Source: an uncultured Treponema sp. (GTDB lineage: Bacteria > Spirochaetota > Spirochaetia > Treponematales > Treponemataceae). From it: a stretch of DNA of 5,464 nucleotides. Shown in pieces: positions 4,988 through 5,464 of the stretch (the stretch's first letter is position 1; each line of letters begins with the position of its first letter). The stretch lies in assembly GCA_937900125.1 (NCBI GenBank), contig CALCEK010000075.1:1-5464 (forward strand). The letters run 5' to 3'. The notes under the pieces are model-generated. The model saw nothing but the letters and a program-made list of their open reading frames with translations, had not been told where the DNA came from and made no database searches. The translations under genes were made by a program, and so were the position numbers.

Positions 4988-5464
4988 ATGAGTTTATTTC
5001 AATCAAAGTATAAATTTAAAATTTCATTTGAGGATTTAGACCCGATGTATATTGTCTGGCATGGAAATTATATGAGATATATGGAACAAGCCAGATGTGA
5101 TTTATTTGCTAAAGATGAAACAACTGGAACGAAGGTAATTATTGAAAACCAACTTGAAATATCCAATCATGATCATTTAGGAAAAATTATCACATATGCT
5201 TCTGGTTTAGATGCAAAAGTAATTGTTTGGGTTGTGAAGGAAGCCAAAGAGGAACATCGTGCAGCGATTGAGTGGCTGAATAACAACACAAACAAGGATA
5301 TCAATTTCTTTCTAATTGAAATTCATGCGTATAAAATTGGAAATTCTGACCCTGCTCCGAAGTTTGAAGTCATTGAGAAACCAAATGATTTCGTCAAACG
5401 CAGTAAGGTTAAGACAGATGATGGTGAACTCAATAAGAGCCAGGGCGAAAGACTTCTCTTCTGG
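4988..5464 (+). CDS. Apparent fusion: YbgC-like thioesterase N-terminus joined to DUF4268 C-terminal region
   Basis: One frame is open from the ATG at 4988 (ribosome site AAGGAAG at 4974-4980, seven bases away) to the window end, 159 codons. Residues 1 to about 37 are the start of a 4HBT hotdog acyl-CoA thioesterase: FEDLDPMYIVWHGNYMRYME aligns with the YbgC active-site segment, Asp18 and His25 matching its catalytic Asp and His spacing. A thioesterase needs about 130-150 residues, so at least two thirds is missing. From about residue 38 the sequence is a DUF4268 domain: DETTGTKVIIENQLE, NHDHLGKIITYASGLDA, EEHRAAIEWLN and PAPKFEVIEKPNDF. Neither half is complete, and the switch falls within the fold of both. 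I read this as two gene fragments joined in frame, not as a functional fusion. The 3' end is cut by the window. Confidence 0.8.
   Translation, partial: MSLFQSKYKFKISFEDLDPMYIVWHGNYMRYMEQARCDLFAKDETTGTKVIIENQLEISNHDHLGKIITYASGLDAKVIVWVVKEAKEEHRAAIEWLNNNTNKDINFFLIEIHAYKIGNSDPAPKFEVIEKPNDFVKRSKVKTDDGELNKSQGERLLFW
5096..5113. other. Probable chimeric junction between thioesterase and DUF4268 fragments
   Basis: Codons for C-D-L-F-A-K lie between recognisable thioesterase (…YMEQAR) and recognisable DUF4268 sequence (DETTG…). Both families plausibly have similar residues at this point, so a short shared stretch may have allowed the join and the frame to stay open. The breakpoint is uncertain by about 15 bases. 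Confidence 0.6.
5099..5464 (+). other. DUF4268 nuclease-like domain, partial at both ends
   Basis: This portion of the open frame matches the conserved core of DUF4268 proteins, which are often found among accessory and defence genes and are thought to have a PD-(D/E)xK nuclease-like fold. Asp38 followed by Glu53-Asn-Gln55 in IIENQLE fits the D...ExQ variant of that active site; this is inference. Family members normally have an N-terminal stretch before this core, absent here, and continue past LLFW. GC rises from about 27% to about 38% across the switch, supporting a different source from the thioesterase part. Confidence 0.75.

Noticed and set aside
1..5464. CRISPR arrays, tRNA, rRNA, transposase genes, or a new defence island suggested by DUF4268
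   Set aside because: No regular spaced repeats, no cloverleaf or rRNA-like sequence and no transposase were seen. The DUF4268 piece is a cut fragment with no intact neighbour from its own source.

Overview
The window looks like an assembled contig from a host-associated or free-living treponeme (Spirochaetota), not one contiguous piece of genome. Reasons for the Treponema call: a clade-X type 6-phosphofructokinase of the sort spirochaetes carry, an AT-leaning composition (about 40% GC in the core), a methyl-accepting chemotaxis protein with an almost purely membrane-embedded sensor half, and an REP-like intergenic element. The presence of pyrF argues against T. pallidum, which lacks pyrimidine synthesis. 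This placement is from recognition of the proteins, not from a search.

Layout. Bases 1-25 are the 3' end of the Illumina TruSeq read-1 adapter. Bases 26 to about 347 are a foreign, GC-richer (about 52%) fragment of a minus-strand gene with an SseB-like domain. It is joined inside the last codons of pfk. Bases 328-3379 are a coherent minus-strand block: a membrane-anchored zinc-ribbon protein (3379-2957), the type-2 orotidine-5'-phosphate decarboxylase PyrF (2937-2023) and phosphofructokinase (1704-328). The 318-base gap between pyrF and pfk is unusually rich in inverted repeats: a 73-base REP-like element and three strong stem-loops in what appears to be the pfk leader. Divergent from this block, on the plus strand, is an MCP (3530 onward).

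The MCP breaks off abruptly at its signalling tip near 4884. The tail is two more pieces: an AT-rich (about 27% GC) segment with the end of one small reading frame and the start of a YbgC-like hotdog thioesterase (4988 to about 5105), then, joined in frame, the C-terminal part of a DUF4268 nuclease-like protein that runs off the window.

Interpretation. The core genes do unrelated housekeeping jobs (glycolysis, UMP synthesis, an unknown zinc-ribbon role, chemotaxis). The zinc-ribbon gene and pyrF each appear to have their own promoter, with the -10 box six bases before the start codon, suggesting leaderless mRNAs. The thioesterase-DUF4268 'fusion' and the truncated MCP are most simply explained as chimeric joins, given the untrimmed adapter at the other end. 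I do not see a convincing new biological system. The best biological leads are the structured pfk leader and the operator-like palindrome inside the pyrF promoter.
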